A stretch of DNA of 64,000 bases from Pisolithus tinctorius. Lineage: Eukaryota > Basidiomycota > Agaricomycetes > Boletales > Pisolithaceae. The notes under the pieces are model-generated. The model did not search any database. It saw only the letters and a list, made by a program, of their open reading frames with translations, and was not told the DNA's origin. Shown piece after piece: positions 11,814-23,571 of this stretch (its first letter is position 1; every line of letters begins with the position of its first letter). Made by a program: the position numbers and the translations under genes. The stretch lies in contig JANFAH010000003.1 of the NCBI GenBank assembly GCA_024663395.1, positions 1,860,001-1,924,000 of the forward strand. The letters run 5' to 3'.

Positions 11814-14800
11814 ATGCCGCAGAGCTTCAATGCCATGGCAAGTTTGCCTTTTGATGGTGACAGCAGTCCAACAACGCTGCCACATGTGGTTCATGCCTTC
11901 ACTCGGTCCGCTCTGGTTAGGTCTGTCTCCGAGAGCGAGGCTTCTTTTCACTACGATTCTTCTCCACCACGGTCTTTCGCACGCCCTCCAAAAGTCCCCT
12001 TAGTCGATCCTTCCCAGTTTCCAGACCCTTACCCACAGCGTTTGCCATACAACCGCACTTCCGACAGAATATCCTCATCTATCCCCGGTCTTTCGTCTGC
12101 AGGCTCATCCTCCGCCTCTACGCGTTCATCAGCTTACGCAAGCTCAGGAAGTGCCCTGGCCGCCAGCGATTACGGCCACGTCCACATTGTCTCCGGTGAC
12201 GAGGAGGAAATTGGCATCGCCGTCGAAGTTACTTCGGATGATGTTGCAAGGGCCCTCGCAGTCGAAAGTAACACATCATCATCCGCTGGAAGGACACCAA
12301 TAGATCAGACGCGTTGGTCGGAATACTCAGCGAGTATCAGATCAAGATCCTCTTCAATTGGGCACATTAATGTTCAGCCTCTCCACGAGAGTATTGCACC
12401 CAAGCTGCGCGAAAATCCAAGTTTCGACATGGGCTGGCAGACAGTGGATGAGAGAGACGAAGCTGGTCTTACTAGCGGTGACGAAACTGATGATTTGTGC
12501 GAAGAGGAAGAGCCGACCGATGAGAAGGGCGAGGAGCGTACGTCTGCGATCGTGGTGGCAGAAGAAGGCCGAGCCCTCATTGTAAGGGGAGACCGAAGGT
12601 CGATCTCTCAGTTAAACGTCCACGCAGGTGTGTAATACAGGATCTATCACATCTGTTGTTCCTGAGCCAAGGGACATTGTAGATACCACCCACCTCCTTA
12701 TTGGCTCTTCTAGTACCCCAAACTCGGTGCCCTCTTTCCTCACAAGCGTTTTACCTAGGATATGGCATACTCTACTCGCGCTGGACATTTCAGCCAACTT
12801 CCTCGTCGCTCTACCTCCGGCTCTCGCTTCCTGCGAAAATATGGAGGAATTGAACATAGCTTCAAATCCGCTGCGCGTCTTACCGGTCTTCCTTTCACAT
12901 CTAGTATCTTTGCGAGTGCTCATCGCGGATGCGACGGGAATCAGTACCCTCCCAGACTCGTTATGTGGGCTTGACAGGCTACACACGCTCAGCATCCGGC
13001 GAAATAGGATGCATTCCCTGCCTAGTTGGCTATGTCTCTTACCATCCCTCCAGGAGCTATATCTTGACGGCAATCCGTTCCAAGGTCCGTGGCAAGCCTT
13101 GGTGGAACCCCTTCTTTCCAAGGTTCCTGCGACCCCTCTTTGTCCACCTGTTTCCGCAGCCCCTTCGACTTCTACTCCACCTTCGCCTGTCGAAGCGGAG
13201 ACGGACACCGACGATTCTGAGGTTGCTGATGCCAGTGTGGGAACAAACTTTTTACAATTAAATGAAGATGAAACTATCACGCCCTCTCGAGCACCTCCCC
13301 TCGAGCGATCGGTGACGTCTCCTGGCATTATTCCTATTCCCCCTGTCCCCCCAGTTTCCGACCGAGGCCTCACGCGTACGAGGACCACTCCCAATAACCG
13401 GGCGTATAGTTCCAAAACCCGTCCGCAAATGGCGATCGCTGACAAGGATTTTGGGTCGGCTAATGCACCCGTGCGTGGGAATGACTCGGATCATCTCGCC
13501 GACCGCGAGCTTCGGAAGATGAAGAGTGCAGGGGAGCTTAGGACAAGTTTTGAGCGGCCTCGCGAGGCTATACAGCCGCCTCTATTAGCGACGCCTATCC
13601 GACCCGCTATCTCCGCGTCGGCGTCTAGTTCCAATTTGTTGAATATGTCCTCGGGGTCTACTGAAACTGACCGAGTCGTGGGGCCAAAACGTTATGCGAG
13701 TCTGGGTGTCTCTGTGCTCACCCCTGTCCGTAGCTCATCTAGGCCGATGTTGACACAGAGTCTTTTCGACAATAAAGCCGAGGGTTCCGAGGCCGTCAGC
13801 GGGTTTGGCCAATCACCAGTGGTCTCACCGCCTACTTCGCCCCCGCGTTCGTCTACCATTCAAGATATCGGCTATGCAACACCCAGCCCCATGGAGCGAC
13901 ATAGCAATTTGCGTCACGCGCAAACTAGAGACAACAAGGAGAAGGAGCGAAGCAGCCGATGGGGATTTTTTAAGAAGATGTCGATGGGAAAGATGAGGCC
14001 TGATCCGCCTGTAAATCTGCGACCAAGCACCACCTATGCTCGCCTATCTCGCCCTGATGGCTCAGGCAGCCCAAATACAACGTCAAGCTCTTCGCCTCAA
14101 ATTGATGTGCGGTTCTCGACGACGGGTTCATTGGGTCCAATGCCAAATTCGACGCCAATAGTTGCACTGTCGACACCAACGAAGGAAGAAGTGCCTGCTC
14201 CAGTCTCAAACACAACCCCGCCTCCATCTTCTGCATCTGGCAGCCTCCTTGCCCCACCTGTGTCCCCTGCTCCGCGGGCCGCCAAACGCAGGAGTTTCTT
14301 GCCTATAGATGGGAGTACGGTATCAAGCTTGATGATTCCTTCTCCCACTTCGTTTGTTTCTGGGACAACACTTGTTGGTGAAGCAGAGAAAATTACAGAG
14401 CCGAATACCACACCCTCTCTAGCCGCTACACCTATTGGTGTGAGCCAGTTTGCCATACGCCGAGAGGAAGAGAGGGCGAAAGAAGCGTACACGCGGGCTT
14501 TGCGTTCAGTTATGGCTTACCTGCGTGACATGAATGACTTATGTCTCTCTCAGGCTAATCCTCTCAGCGTGTACGGGCATGTAGGAGACGAGCCGCCACC
14601 GGTAATTCGTTCTCGCAGGCCAACAGTGATCGACAGGACGCAATCTGAGCCGTCTCCTGCCATCTCACGGGCCGCCTCCATTTCTGGTCAGCTGCGCTCT
14701 CCCGAAAGCATTGCAGGCCTTCGAAGTGGTACGGCCTCCCAAACGGTGAGCATTGCGACCACGGATAGTAGCGGGTCCTGTGAGGAGAGGAAATACAAGG

Positions 14801-16402
14801 ACGACAAGGGCAAGCGAGCACTTATTGTTCGTGAGATTGTTGAGTAAGTGCATACTACACCATTACATTCTGACTGCATGCTAACTCTACGGTCAGGACG
14901 GAGAGGACTTACGCTAAGGGGCTGCAAGAACTGGTTGATATCTACATCAAACCGAGTGCTGCACCGGTTAATCTTATTAGTGGCGTGGGCTCTAGGGAGA
15001 CCGTCATCCCACAACCAGAGAGGAAAATTGTCTTCAGCGGAGTTGAAGCACTATTCTCTTTCCACAAAGAGAGTTTCCTTCCGGCACTCGAGATGGCTGC
15101 AGCACCACTGATGAAGAACCCTGCACCTGGCGAAGAACTTGACCCGGATGGCCAATTGTCCGTGGAAGTGACAAAAGCGATGGCAGACACCTTCCTGAAG
15201 CATGCTGCGTTCATGAAGATGTACTCATCATACATCAAGTAAGTAAACACCCGAGCCCACGCATCATATAGATAATTTCACTAAATTGTGGAATTATTAG
15301 CAATTTTGACAATTCCGTTCAGCGCATAAAATGTTGGTCGACTGACCGCCCTCAAACAACAGCATCCAGTCCGTCCCCAACTGGTGCTGCACACGGTCTT
15401 GCTGCGGTCTCCGTCCCTGGAGCTGGCAACATAGTTGATCCATCAGCGGCAGGGAGTGTAGCCACCCTCACGTCAGGGCAGAGAAGGCGTATAAAAACGT
15501 TCTTGAAACGGTGCCGTATGAATCCACGGCATTCACAACTGAATTTGGAAGGATATCTGCTTTTACCTGTGCAACGGATACCCCGTTACCGCCTGCTCGT
15601 GAGTCTGATTCCGTTCAGGAACTTTGCCCCACGTTGATCGCTGTTCTTCAGCTCGAGGAACTGCTTCGAAGTACACCCCCTACCTCCTTCACCGACGATG
15701 CACTTGATAGGGCCCTCTCCGAGATATCGTCATTAGCAACTAATATGAATGAGGGAAAGCGTCAATCGGAGTGGCGGCGAAAACTGGTGCAATGGCAAGC
15801 TAGGATCCGTGGCAAGTTCCCCAGCCCGCTTGTGCAACCCCACAGGTACGGCTTTTGTTGATCTCAGTGGTGACATTCAGTAACTTTCGTAAAGGCGGCT
15901 CATCATGGACGGCCCACTCATGCTGACCCGTGTCGTCCGCAAAACTGTTGTCTCCTTTGAAATTTTCAATGCTCAAGGAGACGCTTCTGCCGTGCAAGTA
16001 GAGTGCCTGGCACCCGAGTTGACACCTCGACCCTTAATTGGTATTCTATGCAACGACCTTCTCGTACTCTGCCGCGACCCAAGTGACGGGAAGGATCCCA
16101 TGTCGCCCGTTGACCTCTGGGCAGTCTTGCGTATGCAAACACTTCCCCAACCGGCTAGTATCGTCCATGGAAATGGTAAGTCGCGACTGCAATGAATGCC
16201 ACTTCAACAGATGACCGACAAGTATGCATTACAGCGTTGCGTATTGTCGATAATAAAGCCATATTATACTTCGATGCACCTTCGCCTTCTGATGCCTTGA
16301 AATGGTTTAGAGGTATGTAACCACCGTTCTAACATTGTCTCTGCGAAGAGATCTGAGCGTCTTACAGCTATTAACCTTCATATCCCCGCATCCAAAGCAT
16401 AG
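11814..16402 (+). CDS. LRR-DH-PH Rho guanine nucleotide exchange factor
   Basis: Eight exons (11814-12581, 12628-14843, 14897-15238, 15301-15598, 15652-15845, 15895-16175, 16235-16312, 16368-16402) give 1403 residues, all joins in phase and GT-AG. Residues 1-255 are Ser-rich and disordered. Leucine-rich repeats follow from about residue 275 to 400 (LLALDISANFLVALPPAL, MEELNIASNPLRVLPVF, LHTLSIRRNRMHSLPSWL, LQELYLDGNPF). A long low-complexity linker leads to the DH domain, which begins ETERTYAKGLQELVDIY and has the CR3 helix LEGYLLLPVQRIPRYRLLL, then a PH-like domain with RLIMDGPLMLTRV and LCNDLLVLCR. Family knowledge: DH-PH pairs load GTP on Rho/Cdc42 proteins. The LRRs probably bind a partner or localise the exchanger to polarity sites. 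Confidence 0.9.
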
Positions 16403-16980
16403 AAAACACTCATTACCGTTCTCCCTTCGAGCGCATTTGCGTTCCATCCCATCCAACTCTGGCGTATTTCCGTAGCTCGCTGGAAGGGCTAACTTTGTGG
16501 TACCCGTATATATCGATCATTAAATTTTTAGTACCTTCTCCTGCACGTCGCATCTGCCTCTTTGGCTTTCATCCTCATCTGTACTTCACTGTATCAGCCA
16601 CAATCGATTTCGATTGCCCTCTTTCCCTCGCTGGTCAGAATCAGAGCCTCAGACGGCTTTCCCAGAGATTTTGTAAATCACTGGCCTAAACCAAGGCGAG
16701 ATACCTTCACACATGATGTCAGTGACATGAGGACAGTTTGGTGGGAAGAGCGCACGATACTTTGTGCTCAGGTGCATACATACATAAAGGCACACAATAA
16801 CATGAAACACTATTCAAACAAGTACTATCGTGGAATACCGGATGTACAAGCGGAAGAAAACATGCGAGTGGTAAAGGTTGTAGAGGCCACTGTACACGCC
16901 GTAACCATTGTACTACATGTACTGTGATCCGTGGATAGTAAGTACTGAGTATGAAATATAAATGATCGTACAACGAACAA
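16403..16980. other. non-coding stretch between convergent genes
   Basis: Between the RhoGEF stop and the permease stop, which face each other. It must hold both 3' UTRs. AT-rich patches occur around 16490-16530 and 16790-16980, as expected for polyadenylation regions. The overlapping 64- and 121-codon plus-strand frames at 16495-16927 have no motif and no splice partner. Confidence 0.5.
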
Positions 16981-19126
16981 CTACATCTGTCCCGGACATT
17001 AACTTTCTGGAATGCAGTTTGACTAGAAATTAAAATGCTTACCAGCCATCGCCAAAAGGCTTCCATTTTGTTCTTTGGTGGTGGATCCTCAACCTCATCG
17101 GCTGCTATTTGAGCAAGATCGCTCACGAAGTCCATCTCAGACGCCTTCACAGGAGGCGTCCGGTAGTAGAAATACGCGCCAACATAAAGCACAGGGAACA
17201 GAGCGAGAAGAATGTAGTTGGTGACAAATGTAGCGACATCCCAATGACCCTTGAGGAAAACACTCCATCCGCTGAACTGTTAGAGAGAATTATCAGTGTT
17301 TTGTGCGCAAACTGACGAGAGTAACATACGAAGCAGATGATAAAGGTACCAAAACACCCGTACCAAGCTGCGAAAGGCTGGAATCTTGTATAATAAGGCA
17401 GCGAAGTGCGGTCGATACCCTGGGCCTGAAGGCCCTTGTAGAAGCGGAGATATGTTACGGAGATACCAAACCAAGTGGTAAGGCCAGCCACAGAAGTCAT
17501 GCTAGAAAACCAATCGAACACAGAACCGGCGCCAGACGATACTGCCATGAAGGCAAGCAGAATGAACGAAGCACAGAAGAGAACAGATACGTAAGGCAAG
17601 CCGGATTTGGAAGTTTTCAGGAAGATCCTAGGCGCATTCCCAGAGACCGCCAGGCCGTCTAGACGGAACCAAATCAGTAGACGCTTATTTCTCCAATGGT
17701 GAACCACTCACAAAGCGCCCGAGACGATGTATACAAGTCACTGGAGGCAGCAGACCATGCAGAGCTGAGTAAGCAGGCGTTGATAATCTGAAAATTGGTT
17801 ACATGCTCCACCACGGTCCCTTGCGGCTACTCACAGAAGGGAGCACTTTGATGCCAGCGTTCTGCATGGCAATGACAAAGGGTGATGCGGCAGTGCCACT
17901 GTTCAACACCAAGGACGAGTTGTTCGAAGGAACAAGGAGACCGATTACAAAAGTACCTCCAATGTAGAAAAGCAGGATACGAATGTAGACACGGCGAATA
18001 GCTTTGGGGAGGTTACGTCTGGGATTCTTCGCCTCTCCTGCGGCGATCTATGATGGATAGGCCAGATGAACATGCGAATTAACAAAGTGGAGCACGACCT
18101 ACCGCAACAATTTCGGTACCGATGAAAGAGAATGCAGCCTGGCTAAGGACTGCCCAGTAGCCAAGGAATCGTCCCTTTGCACCAGAAATTCCATCGTACT
18201 GGACGAAAGGGCCTGGATTTTTCCAGTACCGGAAACCAATACGGTCGTGATCTGGGCCACCTCCAAGATCAATAACGATGCCAAGGATAATGAGACCCGT
18301 AATCGTGAGAACTTTGATCGAACTAAGATGTAAGGGTTAGAAGGGGATGGAGCAGGATGGAGCTCGGATGCATTGCGGCTTACGCGAATATAAACTCTGC
18401 TTCTCCATAAGCTCCAGCACCTAGCATATTAATGGTGAGGACGACGACGATACAAATGGCAACCCAAACAGCATTATTAACGTTCGGATGCCAGTAATCC
18501 ACCAAAATGGCTGCCGCTGACAATTCGGCTAAACAAAACAGGCAGTGAGAATTTGGCGCCACGGATGTGACGTCGAGTAAATGTATGTACCGGGAGCTGG
18601 ATGGATTCAACGATGAGATCGTGAGGTGGAGAATGTGGAGCAAACGAACCGACGATAGTCCAGTTATACCAGTAATTCCAACCCATTGCAAATGAAAATG
18701 CAGGGTTGACAAAACGTTCGGCCAGCTTGATGTGGCCACCAGGAATGGGAAGGAAAGCGACCATCTCACCCAAGGAAATCTGGGGGGAATTTGAGAAACA
18801 TAGAAACGAAGTGAAGCACAGGCAATGTACCATAACTGAAAAAACAATCGTCCCCATCGTGACATAACCCAGAAAAAGGCCAAGGGGACCACCATTGGCG
18901 AGGGACTGGCCCGTGCCAACGAAGAGACCTGTACCGATGACACCACCAATACTGGGGGTGGGTAAGTGTGCAAGTACTGGCGACAGACGGAGGTTGACCT
19001 TATCATGGCGATATGACGATTCTTAAGCTGCCTATGTAACCCTCCCTCTGGCGCTGGGATTGGGGCGAATGACTCCGTATCTTGCACATAGACATCCTTG
19101 TTCTTTTCCGATGCCTCGCCCGACAT
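16981..19126 (-). CDS. amino acid permease (AAT family, dicarboxylic-type DIP5-like)
   Basis: A 12-span plasma-membrane amino acid/proton symporter of the yeast AAT family. The start MSGEASEKNKDVYV is followed by a cytosolic tail and LKNRHIAMI SIGGVIGTGLFVGTG (TM1 with the Gly-rich substrate loop), ISLGEMVAFLPIPGG, AMGWNYWYNWTIV-AELSAAA, YGEAEFIFASIKVLTI, SFIGTEIVAIAAGEAKNPRR and WFGISVTYLRF. About eight GT-AG introns were traced. The gene ends FWRWLM-stop through a last intron whose acceptor is directly followed by ATG TAG, stop at 16981-16983; an earlier in-frame end is possible if that intron is retained. Substrate choice (acidic amino acids) is inferred only from overall resemblance to DIP5. 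Confidence 0.9.
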
Positions 19127-20924
19127 GGTGAGAGGAAGGGGTAAAGAGAGAGGGAAGGGAATCAAGTATCATTTGGAAGGTGGAAAGCGGAGAGATTTAT
19201 GGGGTGGGTTTGGCCGTGGCAGTGTGGGGATGGATCGCAGAGGGGTAGTAACCGATAGAAGAGATACGTAAATGGCAAGCTACAGTATCTCGGTAAGTGC
19301 CAGAATTGTGAAACGCGCGCGCATTGTACGAACTTCGTATTGTAAGGGGGAAAAACCAGCTCAGGAGATGCGAACGAGGCAGAGATCCCCGTAAACTGAA
19401 CGGCGCAGTTGTAACTGCATGTCCGATGGGATGATTGAAGACATTACTCCTGGACTTCATCACCGAAAGGTTAGCTCCTAACTTGTCAATTCATCATTGG
19501 CTCTTCGCCCAGAAACCATACTGCGACCTAGCCGACGTTGACCTGTGCTCGCGTTGCATGGATCCATCTTCCAGCAGAAACCTTGTCAACAAACGTGGTA
19601 ATTGGAATTCAACGTGGAAGAGCAAAGCTACCGGTCAAGACACTATGAAAGGTACCGAACAGCCATTGTCCGTGTTGTTGGTTTTACTGAAATGCATCTC
19701 TCTCCCCATTGTTCCGCGCAAATACTTTTTAGCTTTTCCATCAGAAGACTACAGATCACGAGACCCGCAGATGTGAGATATCAGCACACATGAAAGATTT
19801 TCCGATCCGATCCACCACTTCTGTTGGTTATACAACAACTACACGTGTAACGTTCCTGAGAGACATCGCTTTCCAAGCAAACCTTCAGCCGTTTCGACCA
19901 ACGCGTGACCCCCTGGGATGTATCAGTCTCCTTCGAGCTTATCTAGCGTTTCCGGCGGCGCTCGCCATTCCGGTCGGCGCACAGACTGCTGTGTCCTTGG
20001 TTCCCGAGATGCATAGAAACGGGTGGACTGCGGGACCAGACGGGGTCAACCCGGTAGCCGCGAAGAAAGCCGTATGCACACCAATGCCTTGCTACGGTTT
20101 AAGCCATGATTCCATTTTAAATGACAATTATTGAGTGACTTACCGTGAGCTTCTAACCCAAGATGTATTTGGAGTGGGTAAAGGCTGGGACTCGTCCTGT
20201 TTTGGAACCCACACACCGGCAACCTTCCATCTTGAGAGAGACGTAACGTATACCCCGGATCCAACAGATTTACCACAGCAATTCCAACGTGATAGGTTTG
20301 AGCGTTGATGGAATTTTTTGGGTAAATATTATCAGCTCCATAACGCCTGACAACCCGCGGAACGTGGTGCGATGTCGCTGCGTGGATTCCTGTGTATATA
20401 GATTCAAACCCAATACTTGTACTACTTGTATTATGTACCGCATTGGCGGGCAGCGCTGCGGCTCCTCTCAACGGGGTTCTTCCAAAGCCGACCCAATAGA
20501 CAAACTTGGAAGTTGGGGTGGCGGAGCACATGTGGTTACATTCCTTGTGTCAGGGTCGGGAGCATACTTAGTACCGCCGGATCAGACCGGAGCGCTCCGA
20601 AACTGGCATTAAACGTCACAAATCTCCACAATCATCGAGGTCTTGTCATACACCATGAAACACGCCAAGCGGCTGGCCTGTCATGTTATGGCGGACAAGC
20701 TAATACATACCAGTGCCAAGCTGGCACGACCCCACACCTGGCAAGTAACAGTACCTAACATTCCTTCAGAGCAGGTTTGGGCTTTACGTTATGGCGTTGC
20801 GACCAAGTAATAATTCGGGTGAAAACCCCGGCCAAAACAGTAGTACTAATGAATACAGGAATTAATTGCGAAGTTCGAGTTCAGGGACAAACGAGAATAG
20901 AGCTGGGATAAATAACCAATGCAT
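19127..20924. other. 1.8-kb stretch without a supported gene, the longest gap
   Basis: Upstream of the permease start and downstream of the kinase-like stop. The best open frames are 161 codons on the minus strand (20531-20046) and 113-114 codons on the plus strand (19435-19776, 19790-20134). None has a recognisable motif, a plausible splice partner or the Ser/Pro bias of nearby proteins. No terminal inverted repeats, LTRs or target duplications were noticed. It probably holds the permease promoter plus unassigned sequence. Confidence 0.5.
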
Positions 20925-23151
20925 TCAGCGCCTCCATGGAATTAAAGAAGTGACGAATGTCGAAAATATCCTCCAAGCAGGAAGCACGAAAGCGAAAGGA
21001 TCTGGTGCCACCAAGTTAATCGCTGACCCGGGACGTCTGCGACGGCGTCGAGGTCCCGCTCTCCTGGCATGCGGAGTGGACAGCGATGGATTTGAGGTGC
21101 GGGGTTTTTTGAGGACGACGGCGTCGTCGGTGTCTCTGGTTGTGTTACTTGGCTCGGCATCTGACTGCCCAGCCCCCTGCCGCTCCTCTAAGTCTTCGAC
21201 TCTTTTTCTCTTCAGGATGCTACGAGGGGGTATCGCAGAGACTGCGGTGAAGCTGTGGGATCCATGTTGTGGTCCCGCTGGGACTTCGGGACCCTGAATA
21301 CTCGATGAGGAAGGGGTCCGAGAAAGTGCCCTTCTACATCTCGTCCTAAAGCACTTCGGATGAGAACATTGGCGAACTATCTTCACTCTCTCTCCGCATC
21401 GGACAACCCGACCAGTCGACGCGTCTATATGTCTGTGACTCTCGCCTCCGAAAGTAACGCGCTTCAGTCGGCGGCTGTTGTTGTTGCCTGGATCGCCATC
21501 AATGGACTGACCGTCTAGAACGGTGCCACATAAGAAATTGGTGGACTGTGGATCAAGGCGACACTTACGACGTTGCCCTGCATGGGGTTCTGGTGACTCA
21601 GAGCGCGGGCGTTTTGCGGGGAAAGGCCACGTCGAAGGTAGTTCAAACGCTTCATCGAATCTCCGTTTTGAGCGTAAAAACGCACTTGTGAGAGAGGAGG
21701 TAAGGGTGTCGTGATCGCTAGGAATTTCATGTGCCATGTGGCCAACGACGTCAATGAAATTTTGCACGGCACCAGCGACGTCATCTTCCGTCTGTCCGGG
21801 GACAACTACGCGGTGTGGTGTGTCGTCGGCTGCCTTCATCCAGTCCTCCCGGAAGTCTTGGTGGTGTACCGGAGGTTCTGACACCTCATCCTCAGGCTCG
21901 GGCTCATAAGGTGAGATGTACCCAGTCTTATCTCCGTTTTTCCGGCGTTCCCATTTTCTTCTTCTCATTTCGTTCCTCCTCACTCGGTTCAGGTAAGCTT
22001 GAACCTTATCCGCTTCCCTTTTCCTCGCGCCCCGATAGTCAAGCTTGAACTTGACCTTGCGCATTTCCAATAAAAATTCCTCCGGTTCTGCGTGTTCGAG
22101 CTCGACCGAGTCGTCTGCCGTGATCGCGCGGCTCATCCCGAAATCGATAATGGTCACTCGGCCATCTGCACCAATCAGCATATGGCGTAGCTCAGGGTCG
22201 CCATGGAGGACTCCACGTGCGTGAATCTTCTCGAATGCGGCGATGACGCGCTCTTTGAGGACGTCAGGCATTGTCGGTGAAGACTCGATCCAAAAGGAGT
22301 CGTGTGGAAGTTCCATGGTGACGCTAATAGCTTCGGGCATGATATGCACACCAATGATAGTAGGAACAACGTCCCCCTGAAGAGGCTTGAGATACTGTTC
22401 TGACGTGTAGAGAGCGAGCTATTGGGATAAGCGGTTAATAGGCATGGATTGTCTAGGTTCGGTCAAGACGCGCCTCGGAGTGAAAACCGATCCATTCCTT
22501 CTCTCTGCTGGTGTTCCATCTAGACAAGTACATGAAGTCATGCATTGTTAACGAGGGATTATAGATACCCACTTCCTGCAAATATAGTTGATCTGTTTTC
22601 CGGCGATAAAACCAGTGTCGATCGAGGCAGCACACATTAAACCCGCTACCGTGGTCATCGACATCAGAAACAAATGAACTTTCGAGAAGGAATAACTCAC
22701 TTCGAAGTGGTAGCAAAGATTTAGGGTTCTCTATTGGCAAACCCGTCGACCACTCCCACCGACCGTGTGGTCTGTATAGCAGCTGGTCAGGCGGAGTTGC
22801 TTGAGATGCACTCGTGTTGTCTTCGTTAGACATATCCTCGTCCAGGAGCGGAGGAGCAAAGTGGACCATAGCCTTGCATTTATCTCGGTGCTCTTGGGGA
22901 GGTGCCCACCGACGCCGGGTAGGCATCGGCGCCGGTGGTCTGTACACCGCTGCAAGAACCTGGAAAAACACAGAGGTGCGCTCGAAACGGGATGGAACTG
23001 TGAAGTCGGGAGGGAGGATGGTCGGCTCGCTGTTGTATGAAGGCAGGCCGTCCCATGATGGCTGGGCCTGCGGGGACTCGTGTGGTTGGCCAAGGCTGCT
23101 GGGACCTGCTTCTGGTTCCGCAGAGTATGACCTAGGAATCGTGGCGGGCAT
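20925..23151 (-). CDS. kinase-like protein with HGD catalytic loop and long basic tail
   Basis: Two exons (23151-22474 and 22418-20925) give 723 residues. The join is in phase only if the 55-nt intron uses a GC donor (gcgcgt), giving HSE-LALYTSEQYLKPLQG. The kinase-like core lies at about residues 225-320: EQYLKPLQGDVVPTIIGV, ITMELP-type VTMELPHDSFWIE, the catalytic loop GVLHGDPELRHMLI and DFG in VTIIDFGMSRA. HGD replaces the usual HRD, and the Asn of HRDxxxxN is His. Such HGD loops are common in small fungal kinase-like families, and activity is uncertain. The region after the core is charged (KKWERRKNGD-like) and then disordered, with basic clusters KRKRVEDLEE and RRAGPRRRRRRPG that look like nuclear signals. 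The N-terminus is Pro/Ser-rich. Confidence 0.8.
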
Positions 23152-23571
23152 GCTTTCGTGCGCAGATAGTGTGAAGGGAATTTGCTGGTGATAGCTGCGC
23201 GAGATATCTCAGGGATAAATACTGTGCAATGATGGGCATGACCTCCTGTTCTTGTCCTTTTGAAATGCGACCAAAGCGTGTCAAGGCAGCTCAGACATGG
23301 CTTTGACACGGGCTTCCGTCGCTTTGATTGGAGAGCGCATCCACAACAACTGCCTTTTTCGGACAATGGGCACAGCAACACGCTTTGTTCTCCCGTGCAA
23401 CGTTGTCTTCAGTTCTCTGCCCCGTGTCTTGCACGCAGTACAGTACACACACAACCCAAATACACTACATTACACATTGCTGCAAATAGTGAATAATACA
23501 ATATATGCGATGGCGTTCCGATAATAATAAAATGTGTCTACGTGTAGGTCCGAGCGGCTTCAATGTTACAA
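23152..23571. other. short non-coding stretch
   Basis: Between the kinase-like start and the stop of the next minus-strand gene. It contains a CA/TA-rich tract around 23430-23510 (acacacacaacccaaatacac and similar), likely 3' UTR and terminator of the gene to the right plus the promoter of the gene to the left. No gene seen. Confidence 0.45.

Noticed and set aside
12612..13445. 277-codon open frame on the minus strand inside the LRR-RhoGEF gene
   Set aside because: It is antisense to the leucine-rich repeats and disordered linker of a well-supported gene. Its product is Arg/Ser-rich without motifs, as expected for a shadow of GC-rich coding sequence.
20046..20531. 161-codon minus-strand frame in the 1.8-kb gap
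   Set aside because: No motif, no splice partner and a composition unlike the other proteins here. It could be real but cannot be supported.
19127..20924. A transposon or retroelement remnant
   Set aside because: No reverse transcriptase or transposase motif, terminal repeats or target duplications were seen on either strand.
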